From the NCBI GenBank assembly GCA_965217685.1, contig CBDCIZ010000003.1:3348001-3412000 (forward strand): 64,000 nucleotides of DNA, written 5' to 3'. Every line of letters begins with the position of its first letter. Positions within the stretch are counted from its first letter, which is position 1. The translations under genes and the position numbers were made by a program. Shown piece after piece: positions 17,472 through 25,712 of this stretch. The DNA comes from Aurantimonas sp965217685 (lineage in GTDB: Bacteria; Pseudomonadota; Alphaproteobacteria; Rhizobiales; Rhizobiaceae). The notes under the pieces are model-generated. The model had not been told where the DNA came from. It did no database searches and was given only the letters and a program-made list of their open reading frames with translations.

Positions 17472-19985
17472 ATGCAGGATCGGGCGCGGGCAGTGGTCAT
17501 CGGCGGCGGGGTCGTCGGGGTGTCGACCCTCTATCATCTGGCCCGCAAGGGCTGGACCGACAGCGTCCTGATCGAGCGCAAAGAGTTGACCTCGGGCTCC
17601 ACCTGGCACGCCGCGGGCCTGCTGCCGCTGTTCAACATGAGCTATTCGGTCGGCCAGTTGCACCGCTATTCGGTGCGCTTCTACCGCGAACTGCAGGAAG
17701 AGACCGGCATGAATGTCGGCTTCTCCGACGTTTCCAACATCCGGCTGGCTCGCACGAAAGACCGCTGGGACGAGTACATGTATTACGCCGGCGTCGCCGA
17801 GACGATCGGCGTGCCGATGGAGACGCTGACGCCCGACCAGGTGAAGGAAATCTGGCCGCTCTGCGAGACGGATGACCTTCTCGGCGCGATCCGCCATCCC
17901 GAGGACGGCTACATCCAGCCGGCCGACCTGACCCAGGCGCTGGCGAAGGGCGCCCGCGACATGGGCGCCAAGATCCATCGCAACACGACGGTCACCGCCA
18001 TCGAGCAGCTTTCGACCGGCCAGTGGAAGGTCGTCACCGATCAGGGCGAGATCGTCTGCGACCATGTCGTGTCGGCGACCGGCAATTTCGCCCGCCGCAC
18101 CGGCCGCATGGTCGGGCTCGACGTGCCGGTGATTCCGGTCGAGCACCAGTACATCGTCACCGAGCCGCATCCGGCGATCCAGGAGCGTCGCAGACAAGGC
18201 CTTCCCGAGATGGGCGTCCTGCGCGAGTCGGATTCGTCCTGGTACATGCGCGAGGAGAACGGCGGCCTGCTGCTCGGCCCCTATGAAATCGGCGCGCCCT
18301 GCTGCTATCTCGACGGACCGGACGACAATTCCGAATACGAGCTGTTCCAGGAAGATCTCGACCGGCTGATGCCGCATATCGAGACGGCGATCGCCCGCGT
18401 GCCCGCCTTCGCCGAGGTCGGCATCAAGAAGGTCTACAACGGCGCCATCGCCTATACGCCGGACGGCTCGCCCATCGTCGGCCCGGCGCCCGGTCTCAAG
18501 GGCTTCTGGTTGAACGAGGGCCATTCCTTCGGTATCACAGCGGCCGGCGGCGCCGGCTGGCAGCTCGCCGAATGGATGGTCGACGGCGAGCCGACCGTCG
18601 ACATGATCGGCGTCGACCCGCGCCGCTTCGGTCCCTATGCGGGCGAGGGCTATCTGCGGGCAAAGAACGAGGAGGCCTACGCCAACGTCTTCTCCGTTCA
18701 CTACCCCGACGAGGAACGCGCCGCCGCGCGGCCGCTGAAGACCTCGCCCTCCTACGAGCGTCAGAAGGCGCTCGGCGCCGTCTTCGGCTCCGTCTACGGC
18801 TGGGAGCGCGCGAACTGGTTCGCGCCCGAGGGCTACGAGGTCTCCGAGGCCGAACTCGACATCGGCGCCGATGTCCTGATGAAGCACAACCATCCGCCCG
18901 CCGACCACACCGGCCACATCCGCGAGCGCTGGTCATTCCGCCGGTCGAACTACTTCGAGCATGTCGGCAACGAGGTGAAGGCGGTGTCGTCCGGCGTCGG
19001 CCTCCTCGACATGACACCCTTCGCCAAGGCCTTCGTCTCCGGCCCCGGCGCGACGGCCTGGCTCGACGGCCTGCTCGCCAACCGCATTCCCAAGAAAATC
19101 GGCCGCGTGGCGCTCTGCCATCTCCTGACGAAGGGGGGCGGCGTGCGCTCGGAGTTCACCGTCTACAAGGCCGGCGAGGAGGCCTATTACCTCGTCTCCG
19201 GCGGCGGCCTCGAAGCGATCGATCACGATATCATGCAGAAGGCCCTGCCCGGCGACGGCTCCGTCAGCTTCGCTCCGTTGACCCGCAGCCTTGGCGTTCT
19301 GGTGCTGGCCGGCCCGAAATCCCGCGATGTCCTTTCGAAGCTCACCCGCACCGATCTCTCCACCAAGGCGTTCCCCTGGCTGACCGGCCAGCGCATCTCC
19401 GTCGGCGCCGTCCGCCTCGACGCGCTGCGTGTCAATTTCGTCGGCGAACTCGGCTGGGAGCTGCATCATCCGATCGAAATGCAGGAAGCGCTCTACGACA
19501 TGCTGATGGAGGCCGGCGCCGAGTTCGGTATCAAGCCCTTCGGCATCCGCGCCATGAACGCCATGGCGCTGGAAAAATCCTACCGCATGATTCCGCGCGA
19601 ACTCTCCATCGAGTACAACGCCTTCGAATCCGGCCTCGACCGCTTCGTCCATCCGAACAAGGGCGACTTCATCGGCCGCGACGCGGTGGTGCGGGCGCGC
19701 GAGGCAGGCCTGCGCTGGCAGCTCGCGACGCTGGAGGTGCACGGCATCAAGGACGCCGACGCGCGCGGCTCCGAGCCGATCTATGCGGGCGGTGAACTCG
19801 TCGGCCGCGCGACGAATGGCGGCTTCGGCTGGCGCATCGACAAGAGCCTGGCGCTCGCCATGGTGAAGCCCGAGCATGCGGGCGAGGGCACGAAGCTGAC
19901 GATCAAGATCCTCGGCGAGAGCTTCGAGGCGACGGTCGTCGGCGAAAGCCCGTTCGATCCGGAGAACGAGCGCTTGCGCGCCTGA
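17472..19985 (+). CDS. FAD-dependent dimethylglycine/sarcosine dehydrogenase-like protein (DAO + GcvT)
   Basis: 837 residues in the dimethylglycine dehydrogenase layout. Residues ~7-380 form a DAO-type FAD domain with VVIGGGVVGVSTLYHLA and SGSTWHAAGL, where His46 matches the covalently flavinylated His of this family. Next is an FAO_M linker (~385-440), then an aminomethyltransferase/GcvT domain (~445-735) that binds folate, then GcvT_C. The family demethylates N-methylated glycines and passes the one-carbon unit to tetrahydrofolate. A GbdR-like regulator lies 1.7 kb downstream, which fits glycine-betaine catabolism. The exact substrate (dimethylglycine, sarcosine or another N-methyl compound) is not set by sequence alone. 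ATG is preceded by AAAGGATGGGG. Confidence 0.85.
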   Translation: MQDRARAVVIGGGVVGVSTLYHLARKGWTDSVLIERKELTSGSTWHAAGLLPLFNMSYSVGQLHRYSVRFYRELQEETGMNVGFSDVSNIRLARTKDRWDEYMYYAGVAETIGVPMETLTPDQVKEIWPLCETDDLLGAIRHPEDGYIQPADLTQALAKGARDMGAKIHRNTTVTAIEQLSTGQWKVVTDQGEIVCDHVVSATGNFARRTGRMVGLDVPVIPVEHQYIVTEPHPAIQERRRQGLPEMGVLRESDSSWYMREENGGLLLGPYEIGAPCCYLDGPDDNSEYELFQEDLDRLMPHIETAIARVPAFAEVGIKKVYNGAIAYTPDGSPIVGPAPGLKGFWLNEGHSFGITAAGGAGWQLAEWMVDGEPTVDMIGVDPRRFGPYAGEGYLRAKNEEAYANVFSVHYPDEERAAARPLKTSPSYERQKALGAVFGSVYGWERANWFAPEGYEVSEAELDIGADVLMKHNHPPADHTGHIRERWSFRRSNYFEHVGNEVKAVSSGVGLLDMTPFAKAFVSGPGATAWLDGLLANRIPKKIGRVALCHLLTKGGGVRSEFTVYKAGEEAYYLVSGGGLEAIDHDIMQKALPGDGSVSFAPLTRSLGVLVLAGPKSRDVLSKLTRTDLSTKAFPWLTGQRISVGAVRLDALRVNFVGELGWELHHPIEMQEALYDMLMEAGAEFGIKPFGIRAMNAMALEKSYRMIPRELSIEYNAFESGLDRFVHPNKGDFIGRDAVVRAREAGLRWQLATLEVHGIKDADARGSEPIYAGGELVGRATNGGFGWRIDKSLALAMVKPEHAGEGTKLTIKILGESFEATVVGESPFDPENERLRA

Positions 19986-20058
19986 CGGTGTAACGCATCG
20001 TGCGTCTGCCGCGATTGGCGTGTATCGACTGTTACGGCAACGAAAAAGGACGAACCCC

Positions 20059-20586
20059 ATGCCCCATACGACTCCGATGCCCGGCGACAAGGCGCCGGCG
20101 CTCATGCTCGATGTTCTCGGCGGCGGCAAGCTGGACCTGGCCAGCCGTCGGCCGGACGCTTTCTCCGTCGTGTTCTTCTATCGCGGCGTTCACTGCCCGC
20201 TCTGCCGCACGCAGATGGAAGAACTGCTGACCCTGAAAACCGAGTTCGAGGCGCTCGGCATCGATGTTCATGCCGTCTCGATGGACTCCCGCGAGCGCGC
20301 CGAACGGCAGGCCGCGGAATGGCAGATCGAGGGTCTGTCGGTCGGCTATGGCATGGACGAGGCGACGGCGCGGGCCTGGGGCCTGTTCATCTCGTCCAAG
20401 ACGAAGGATGCCGAGCCCGATCGTTTCAACGAACCCGGCATCGCCGTTGTCGATTCGGAAGGGACGCTCTACGCGCTCTATCTCCAGAACGTCGCCTTCG
20501 CGCGGCCGCGACTGACCGACATCCTCGCCGGGCTGAAGATGTCGATCGAGCGGCAGTTCCCCATCCGCGGCCGGGTCGCGGCCTGA
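20059..20586 (+). CDS. Peroxiredoxin-like protein (AhpC/TSA family) with CxxC
   Basis: 175-residue thioredoxin-fold protein. The active-site segment is FFYRGVHCPLCRTQMEELL with Cys46 and Cys49 (CPLC), placing it with the peroxiredoxin-like AhpC/TSA proteins rather than classical TxxC peroxiredoxins. It probably reduces peroxides or protein disulfides in the cytosol; no signal peptide is present. The ATG at 20059 (MPHTTPMPGDKAP) is chosen over an in-frame ATG 39 bases upstream because AGGA sits at correct spacing and the family begins here. A terminator-like stem follows at 20666. Confidence 0.85.
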   Translation: MPHTTPMPGDKAPALMLDVLGGGKLDLASRRPDAFSVVFFYRGVHCPLCRTQMEELLTLKTEFEALGIDVHAVSMDSRERAERQAAEWQIEGLSVGYGMDEATARAWGLFISSKTKDAEPDRFNEPGIAVVDSEGTLYALYLQNVAFARPRLTDILAGLKMSIERQFPIRGRVAA

Positions 20587-20665
20587 CAAACCGGGCGGCT
20601 GCTGCGGCATCACAGACGAAACGACGCAGCCGAGAACGCTGGTTTGACGCAGATGTGAATTGCCA

Positions 20666-20693
20666 GGGTCGTCCGCGAGGACGACCCTTTTTT
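20666..20693 (+). terminator. Strong intrinsic terminator abutting the next start codon
   Basis: GGGTCGTCC (20666-20674), 4-nt loop GCGA, GGACGACCC (20679-20687), then six T (20688-20693). The ATG of the DUF1194 gene is at 20695, one base after the T-run. The only nearby purine-rich ribosome site, GAGGA, is in the loop and 3' arm of this stem, so it could act as an attenuator or hide the ribosome site. Confidence 0.85.
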
Positions 20694-20694
20694 C

Positions 20695-21621
20695 ATGATC
20701 CGGACCCGACGTCTCGCAACGATCGCCGGTCTTGCCCTGGTGGTGGCCGGTTCGGTTGCCAGCGGATGCCTTTCGGTCGCCACGCCTTCCCTGGCCCAGC
20801 AGCGCGGCCTGGGCGATCTCGGCGCCGGCGCATCGGCTGCCCCGCGCGGCGATGGCCAGAAGGTCGATGTCGAGCTTGTCCTCGCCGTCGACGTCTCCTG
20901 GTCGATGGACCGGGGCGAACAGGACATCCAGCGTGCCGGCTACGCCGCGGCGTTCCGCAGCCCACAGGTCCAGAAGGCGATTGTCGAGGGCGGCTTCGGC
21001 CGTGTCGCGGTCTCTTACGTCGAATGGGCGGGCACCTTTTCGCAGACCGTCGTCGTGCCCTGGACGCTGATCGATTCCAGGGAAAGCGCCGACGCTTTTG
21101 CCTACCGACTCGCGACCATGGAGCCCGGCCGCGAGCGACGCACCTCCATCGCGGCGGCGATCGACGCCATCGCACCGACCTTCGACGGCAACGGCTATGA
21201 CGGCCTGCGCCGGGTCATCGACATCTCCGGCGACGGCCCGAACAATCAGGGCCGCAGCATCACCGAGGCGCGCGACGCGGCCGTTGCCCGTGGCATCGCC
21301 ATCAACGGCCTGCCGCTGATGACCTCCGGCCAGGAGAGCGGTTTCGGCTCTTGGGGCTCGATCCCCAATCTCGACGCCTATTATGAAAACTGCGTGATCG
21401 GCGGGCCAGGCGCTTTCATGATTCCGGTCAACGACTGGGAGCAGTTTCCAGAAGCGGTTCGCCGCAAGCTGGTGATGGAACTGGCCGACGGCTTCGAGCG
21501 CCAGGGCGGGCCGGAGCCGGCGACCGTGTCGAAGACCGACGGCACAGCGGCCGTCGATTGCCTGATCGGCGAACGCATGTGGGAAGACCGCCAGAAACGC
21601 TGGATGGACGGCTTCCAGTAG
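20695..21621 (+). CDS. DUF1194 protein, VWA-like, secreted
   Basis: 308 residues of DUF1194, a von Willebrand factor A-like family common in Rhizobiales and Rhodobacterales. The N-terminus MIRTRRLATIAGLALVV is a signal peptide, with cleavage probably near SLAQQ; a Cys in VASGC makes a lipoprotein less likely but possible. The MIDAS-type metal site is DVSWS (Asp66, Ser68, Ser70), followed by GYDGLRRVIDISGDGPNNQG typical of the family. No enzymatic role is known; a periplasmic metal-dependent adhesion or binding role is inferred from the fold. The ribosome site appears to lie within a terminator-like hairpin just upstream. Confidence 0.85.
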   Translation: MIRTRRLATIAGLALVVAGSVASGCLSVATPSLAQQRGLGDLGAGASAAPRGDGQKVDVELVLAVDVSWSMDRGEQDIQRAGYAAAFRSPQVQKAIVEGGFGRVAVSYVEWAGTFSQTVVVPWTLIDSRESADAFAYRLATMEPGRERRTSIAAAIDAIAPTFDGNGYDGLRRVIDISGDGPNNQGRSITEARDAAVARGIAINGLPLMTSGQESGFGSWGSIPNLDAYYENCVIGGPGAFMIPVNDWEQFPEAVRRKLVMELADGFERQGGPEPATVSKTDGTAAVDCLIGERMWEDRQKRWMDGFQ

Positions 21622-21685
21622 GCTTTCGCTCGCCGGCATGGCCGGACATCGGCGGAAGGTCATTGCGTTCGATCGTTCGTGTCGA

Positions 21686-22741
21686 TCACGCCGCCAGCAG
21701 TGAAGTGCGCGAGGCACGCTCCTGAAGCGGCGAGCGCGAATAGAGCTCGCGGTAGCATTTGGAAAAGTGCGAGGCCGAAACGAAGCCGCTGGCGACCGCG
21801 ATCTCGACGATCGGAAGCTGCGATTGCAGGAGCAGGTGGCGTGCCCGGTCCAGCCGGATTTCCAGATAGTAGCGGGCCGGCGATCGGCCCATCTCCTTGT
21901 CGAACAGCCGTTCCACCTGCCGCCGCGACAAGCCGACATGTCGGGAAATCTCGACCAGCGACAGCGGGTCGGAGAGGTTGGCTTCCATGATCTCGATAAC
22001 CCGCAGCACCTTGACGTGCTGCACGCCGAGCCGGGCCCTGAGCGGCAGTCGCTGGCGATCGTGCGGCCCGCGCACCCGGTCGGTCAGCGCCTGCTCGCAG
22101 ACCCGGTTGACGACGTCGTCGCCCAGATCCTCGCCGATCAACGCCAGCATCATGTCGAGCGAGGCGGTGCCGCCCGCGCAGGTGTAGATGTTGTGGTCGC
22201 TCTCGAAGAGATCGGCATAGACTTCGGCGCGCGGAAACGCCTCGCTGAAGCCCGGCAGGTTCTCCCAATGGATGGCGCAGCGGCGATCGGCCAGCAGTCC
22301 GGCGCGGGCGAGAATCCATGCCCCGGTGCACAGGCCGCCGACGGCGATGCCGTGCTGGTGGGTCTCGCGCAGATACGAGAAGGCCGACTTGTCGGAAAAT
22401 TCCTCGACGAAGATTCCGGAGCAGGCGAAGACCATCGAGGGCCGGCACTCGGCCAACAGGTTGCGCCGCTCGGTTTCGACGGAGGTGTCGACTGCGACCT
22501 CGACGCGGTTCGAGGCCCGCACCGGCAAGCCGCTCGACGAGGCGAGGCGCCAGCGGTAGACCTCATGGCCGACGATTCGATTGGCGATGCGCAGGGGTTC
22601 GATGGCCGACGCGAAGGCGATCATCGAAAAATTCGGCACGAGCAGGAAGACGACCGTTCGTTTCGGCGGCACCGGTTCGCGCGCCGCGACCATTTGCGGC
22701 TTCGATCTGCCGGTTACGCCGGACGTCGTTGCATCGCCCAT
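21686..22741 (-). CDS. GlxA-family transcriptional regulator (DJ-1/PfpI + AraC HTH), GbdR-like
   Basis: 351 residues. The N-terminal ~200 form a class I glutamine-amidotransferase-like (DJ-1/PfpI) sensor domain with VVFLLVPNFSMIAFASAIEP and the nucleophile-elbow region GGLCTGAWILARAGLL. The C-terminal ~100 carry two AraC-type helix-turn-helix motifs, SLVEISRHVGLSRRQVERLF and PIVEIAVASGFVSASHFSKC. This layout and the APLRIANR-like start match GbdR, the activator of glycine betaine and dimethylglycine catabolism in Pseudomonas. A dimethylglycine-dehydrogenase-like gene lies nearby on the other strand. ATG 22741 is preferred over GTG 22744 (GGTGAGG upstream). Specific effector is inferred. Confidence 0.85.
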   Translation of the reverse strand: MGDATTSGVTGRSKPQMVAAREPVPPKRTVVFLLVPNFSMIAFASAIEPLRIANRIVGHEVYRWRLASSSGLPVRASNRVEVAVDTSVETERRNLLAECRPSMVFACSGIFVEEFSDKSAFSYLRETHQHGIAVGGLCTGAWILARAGLLADRRCAIHWENLPGFSEAFPRAEVYADLFESDHNIYTCAGGTASLDMMLALIGEDLGDDVVNRVCEQALTDRVRGPHDRQRLPLRARLGVQHVKVLRVIEIMEANLSDPLSLVEISRHVGLSRRQVERLFDKEMGRSPARYYLEIRLDRARHLLLQSQLPIVEIAVASGFVSASHFSKCYRELYSRSPLQERASRTSLLAA

Positions 22742-23032
22742 CACGCCTCACCCGAATCAGCGGGGCCTTGCGACCCCTGACGTTATCGCGCGAAAATGGC
22801 GGGGAATCATTGCGTTCGCAAGGGAGCCGGGACGGCGAAAGCGCAAAAAGGTTGCAGCGCCTATCCAACAGGCAATTGCCGATGGTGGGTCGGCTATCGA
22901 TGCACCTTGAAGATGCACGCGAAAGACCGGTCGGCTGACGGGCGTCGGGCTCGAACGAGGCTTAAAATAGCCCGGCGAGAAGCGCGGTTCGCGTCGTACT
23001 CCGCATAACATCCGACGCCGCCGCTCCGGTGT

Positions 23033-23398
23033 TCAGCGCTTGGCCTTGCGGGCCTTGCGGGCAGCGTATTTCGCGTCGCGCTCGGCCTTGCGGGCGGCCT
23101 CGTCGGCAATCATTTTTTCAAGCGGCTTGTTCTTTTCGGCCTTGCGGGCCTCTTCCTCGGCGGCCTTCGCGGCCTCTTCGGCGGCTTTGCGCTCGGCCTT
23201 CTCGCGGGCCTTCTCCTCGGCCTTCTCGCGTTTGACCGCCTCGCGCTCCTCGCGCGCGGCGGCGACCGTGGCGCGCTCCTGGCGTGCCTTCTCGGCCTCA
23301 GGGCTGTCGAGCCGCTCCCTGGCCTTCTTCAGAAGGGCCATCTTGGCGTCCTGCGCAGCCTTGCGGCGTTCGTTGAAATCGGTATCGCTTGGCTTCAA
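23033..23398 (-). CDS. DUF6481-type highly charged coiled-coil protein
   Basis: 121 residues, almost entirely Lys, Arg, Glu and Ala, predicted as one long helix or coiled coil. The start KPSDTDFNERRKAAQDAK fits the DUF6481 family of Rhizobiales. No function is established. The likely start is TTG at 23398, since no in-frame ATG exists before residue 20. That TTG overlaps the stop of a short upstream frame (TTGA), suggesting translational coupling. The pattern of repeated KAERKAAEE-like blocks makes assembly and alignment unreliable, and the mirror frame on the other strand is an artefact. Confidence 0.7.
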   Translation of the reverse strand: MKPSDTDFNERRKAAQDAKMALLKKARERLDSPEAEKARQERATVAAAREEREAVKREKAEEKAREKAERKAAEEAAKAAEEEARKAEKNKPLEKMIADEAARKAERDAKYAARKARKAKR

Positions 23399-23556
23399 TT
23401 TATCACCAGTTGGAATGTTTTGGCGCGCAATCGCACCATGACGCGGCGGCCCATGGCCGGTGGGCGTCGGAAGCTGGTTCGATAGGCCTCAAGCGCCGTC
23501 AGTGCAATGTCGTCCGAAGGATTTTCCGTCGCATTCCGCCAAAAAAAGTCTGCCAT
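23395..23556 (-). CDS. Small hypothetical protein coupled to DUF6481 gene
   Basis: 53 residues starting MADFFWRNATENPSDD and ending KTFQLVIN. I do not recognise a family. Support comes from position: its TGA stop overlaps the TTG start of the downstream gene as TTGA, the usual arrangement of coupled genes. Against it, no clear ribosome site precedes the ATG, and codon use is mixed. It may be a leader peptide or not translated. Confidence 0.35.
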   Translation of the reverse strand: MADFFWRNATENPSDDIALTALEAYRTSFRRPPAMGRRVMVRLRAKTFQLVIN

Positions 23557-23658
23557 CGTATTGATCGCACATCCTAAAAGCCCACACTCGACATTCCGCC
23601 AGCCCTCAACGACTTTTGTCCGCTTGCGCAACGACGCGCCGGACGCTGTCTGGAAGGG

Positions 23659-24030
23659 TTACGTCGCCAGGCGCTTGCAATTGGCCCGGACCCGCGACGT
23701 ATAGGGTTTCAAACCGGCGGCGAGGATCGAATCGCCGTCATTGATGTTGCGCAGTTGGCCGGTTGCCGCGGCGAGAGCGGCGTCGGTCATCGCGTCGATC
23801 GCCGCGAAATTCATAGCAACGACGGACTCGCCGGCCGCTTCCAGCTTCTCGCTGACCATGCGCGACGCTTCGCTGCGCGAGGCTGCCGTGGGCGCGGCGG
23901 CGGTCATCCAGAATTGCATCATTCGAGTGCCGATGATGAAAGGCGAAAGCGCCATGAGGGTGGTCATTTGCGCCGTGGACTTTGGAGCATCTGCAAAGAA
24001 ATTCGGGAAGGTCTGATGACGGCGCGACAT
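23659..24030 (-). CDS. Phasin-like small protein
   Basis: 123 residues beginning MSRRHQTFPNFFAD, with AAAGG seven bases before the ATG. The middle is amphipathic and Ala/Met-rich (FIIGTRMMQFWMTAA), followed by EASRMVSEKLEAAGESVVAM, a pattern like rhizobial phasin-type proteins that coat polyhydroxyalkanoate granules. There is no signal peptide. The resemblance is of general layout, not a confident family match, and no pha genes are nearby. An AT-rich palindrome separates it from the upstream exoD gene. Confidence 0.5.
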   Translation of the reverse strand: MSRRHQTFPNFFADAPKSTAQMTTLMALSPFIIGTRMMQFWMTAAAPTAASRSEASRMVSEKLEAAGESVVAMNFAAIDAMTDAALAAATGQLRNINDGDSILAAGLKPYTSRVRANCKRLAT

Positions 24031-24096
24031 GGAATGCCTTTCGTTGGATCGCAATCATAACGAACTTGAGCCGAAAAGGTCGCTACGGCGACGACC

Positions 24097-24120
24097 TTTA
24101 TTTCGCAAGTGCGAAATAAA
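24097..24120 (-). terminator. AT-rich perfect palindrome between exoD and phasin-like gene
   Basis: TTTATTTCGC (24097-24106), loop AAGT, GCGAAATAAA (24111-24120). It sits just after the exoD stop on that strand. The AT-rich arm could serve as a terminator tail, or the palindrome could be an operator for the phasin-like gene. Confidence 0.45.
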
Positions 24121-24135
24121 CCGGCGACCCTCACC

Positions 24136-24819
24136 TCAGACGATCTGCAGGAGCGCCAACACCGCCATGCCGTAGACCCCCGCGAGGAACACCGTCGCCG
24201 CCACGCCGAGAATCACCGCCGCCGACAGCCAGAGCCCGTCGCGTGCGGAGATGGCGACACCGGCGAGCGCAATGGCAATGCCGGGAAACATGTTGGTGAG
24301 AGGGAAGGGGATCGTCACGATGGCCGCCATCACGAAACAGAACCAGCCGGTCGCCGACAGCACCACCCATTCGGGCTGAGGCCAGCAGCGATGACGCGCC
24401 AGGCGCTCGACGCGCCGAAGCCCCGGTCCGATCTTCGCCATCACCTTCGCCAGCCGTTCCGGGCTGATGCGGATGCGCCGGACGCGCTCCGGCAGCCAAA
24501 GGCGATGGCGGCCGACGGCGAGCTGGAAGGCGAAGAGGATCAACGGCAGGCCGAAGAGCAGCGACGCACCCGGCGGCAGCGGGATCAGGTTGAGGCCCCC
24601 GAACAGGATGAAGAAGGCGCCGAAAGCCCGCGTGTCGAAGGCCAGCGACATCTCGCCGATGGTCGGGCTCGGCCGGTTGCAATGGCAAAAGCCGCGCAGG
24701 ATCGCCGAGATCCGCCGCTGCCGGTTTCCACTGCTTCGCTTGAGCGACTTGCGCATGTTCGAGAAGGCGGCAGGTGACACGTTCGATGCTCTGCGGGACG
24801 GCGCAAGTCTGGCGCTCAT
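24136..24819 (-). CDS. ExoD-family exopolysaccharide synthesis membrane protein
   Basis: 227-residue inner-membrane protein of the ExoD family, named for a Sinorhizobium gene affecting exopolysaccharide and alkaline tolerance. Recognisable blocks are GAFFILFGGLNLIPLPPG, GLPLILFAFQLAVGRHRLWLP, and four C-terminal helices including MAAIVTIPFPLTNMFPGIAIA. The biochemical role is unknown. The N-terminal ~40 residues are Arg/Ser-rich and variable, so a later start is possible. It stands alone, with 477 bases without a recognised gene upstream. Confidence 0.85.
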   Translation of the reverse strand: MSARLAPSRRASNVSPAAFSNMRKSLKRSSGNRQRRISAILRGFCHCNRPSPTIGEMSLAFDTRAFGAFFILFGGLNLIPLPPGASLLFGLPLILFAFQLAVGRHRLWLPERVRRIRISPERLAKVMAKIGPGLRRVERLARHRCWPQPEWVVLSATGWFCFVMAAIVTIPFPLTNMFPGIAIALAGVAISARDGLWLSAAVILGVAATVFLAGVYGMAVLALLQIV

Positions 24820-25297
24820 TTGAAGAAACGTTCGTTGGGTCCGCCTCGTGGACGAAGACGGTTCTGCTCGAAAGGGTTAGCAGCACCGAACCGGAAGGAC
24901 CGACCCGATCGTCGTACACAAGCCAGGTGCGGCCTGGAGCGGTCAGAGATCGGGCCCCGATCGTCATCACGCCCTGGCATTTTGTTTTTGCATGACCTTT
25001 TCGTAAAGCCGGAAGGCACTTCCACTGATCATGCTCTAACTGCGCTTCAAGGCGAAACCGCGATGATCACATCGCGCTCCGCTTGCCGTGCCGGTCGGAC
25101 CTACACCAGCTTTCCATCATAATCCACCGGGCCTTAAGCCACCGTTTCCATCGGCGGTGCTGCGGCATGGCCAGCGATGCAGGCCGGCAACATTCCTGCG
25201 TCAAGCCGATGCCGATGCCGATGCGGCGCGGCAGGCGAACAACCGTGCGGAGAACGGCCGTCCAGGAACACGGCCGTGGGAAATTTCGCGCGACGAA
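24820..25297. other. Intergenic stretch, no gene recognised
   Basis: Roughly 480 bases between exoD and the entericidin promoter. I see no convincing reading frame. It holds a short tandem GCCGAT microrepeat near 25206-25229 and an AT-rich patch (GCATTTTGTTTTTGCATGA) near 24977. The upstream part must carry the exoD promoter on the minus strand. Confidence 0.5.
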
Positions 25298-25322
25298 GGA
25301 ACTTGCGAACGAGACTATCGTT
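25298..25322 (+). promoter_or_regulatory. EcfG-type general stress promoter
   Basis: GGAAC (25298-25302), a 16-base spacer, then CGTT (25319-25322). This is an exact match to the consensus GGAAC-N16/17-CGTT of the alphaproteobacterial EcfG (sigma-EcfG) regulon. It lies 33 bases upstream of the entericidin ATG, correctly oriented. Confidence 0.75.
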
Positions 25323-25355
25323 TTTCCGTCACATTCCTAACAAGGAGACGGAAAC

Positions 25356-25502
25356 ATGACCCACCGCATCGCAGTCATCACCACTCTTCTCGCCGGCGCG
25401 CTTATGCTTTCGGCCTGCGCAAACACGGTGCGAGGCGTCGGCCGCGATGTTGGCAATACCGTCGATGCCACAGGCTCGGCCGTTCGCGACGTGGCCCGTT
25501 AA
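25356..25502 (+). CDS. Entericidin A/B-family lipoprotein
   Basis: 48 residues: a signal peptide MTHRIAVITTLLAGALMLSA followed by the lipobox Cys21, giving a tiny mature lipoprotein CANTVRGVGRDVGNTVDATG plus eight residues. The NTVRGVGRDV pattern is the entericidin signature. Members are small membrane lipoproteins induced by stress; in enterobacteria they form a toxin-antidote pair, but alphaproteobacterial ones usually stand alone, as here. AAGGAG precedes the ATG at good spacing. An EcfG-type promoter upstream predicts induction in stationary phase and general stress. Confidence 0.9.
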   Translation: MTHRIAVITTLLAGALMLSACANTVRGVGRDVGNTVDATGSAVRDVAR

Positions 25503-25540
25503 TTTGCGGCCTTAGTTCCCCTTCGGGCATCGCCCGAGGA

Positions 25541-25574
25541 CATGACACGGGTCCGTCAACGGGCCCGTGTCATG
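25541..25574 (+). terminator. Hairpin downstream of entericidin gene
   Basis: CATGACACGGG (25541-25551) pairs with CCCGTGTCATG (25564-25574), extended by CCG/CGG around a TCAA loop with one mismatch. Located 38 bases after the stop. No T-run follows, but the stem is very stable. Confidence 0.65.
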
Positions 25575-25712
25575 CGTTCGAGCAGATCGCAAGACCGAAA
25601 ATTTCCAACTGTCGCGGGCGTCGAGCGACTTTGCGAACCCATGCCTTGTCGGGCACTGGCGGCGGCGGTTCTTCTGCGTGAACAAGGGGATGTGGACAAA
25701 GGATCAATCATC

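Noticed and set aside
23040..23441. Plus-strand Ala/Arg/Ser-rich frame opposite DUF6481
   Set aside because: Low-complexity mirror of the repetitive Lys/Glu/Ala gene; no independent support.
25206..25229. GCCGAT microrepeat, considered as a CRISPR-like or satellite repeat
   Set aside because: Only a few 6-base units without spacers; ordinary slippage product.
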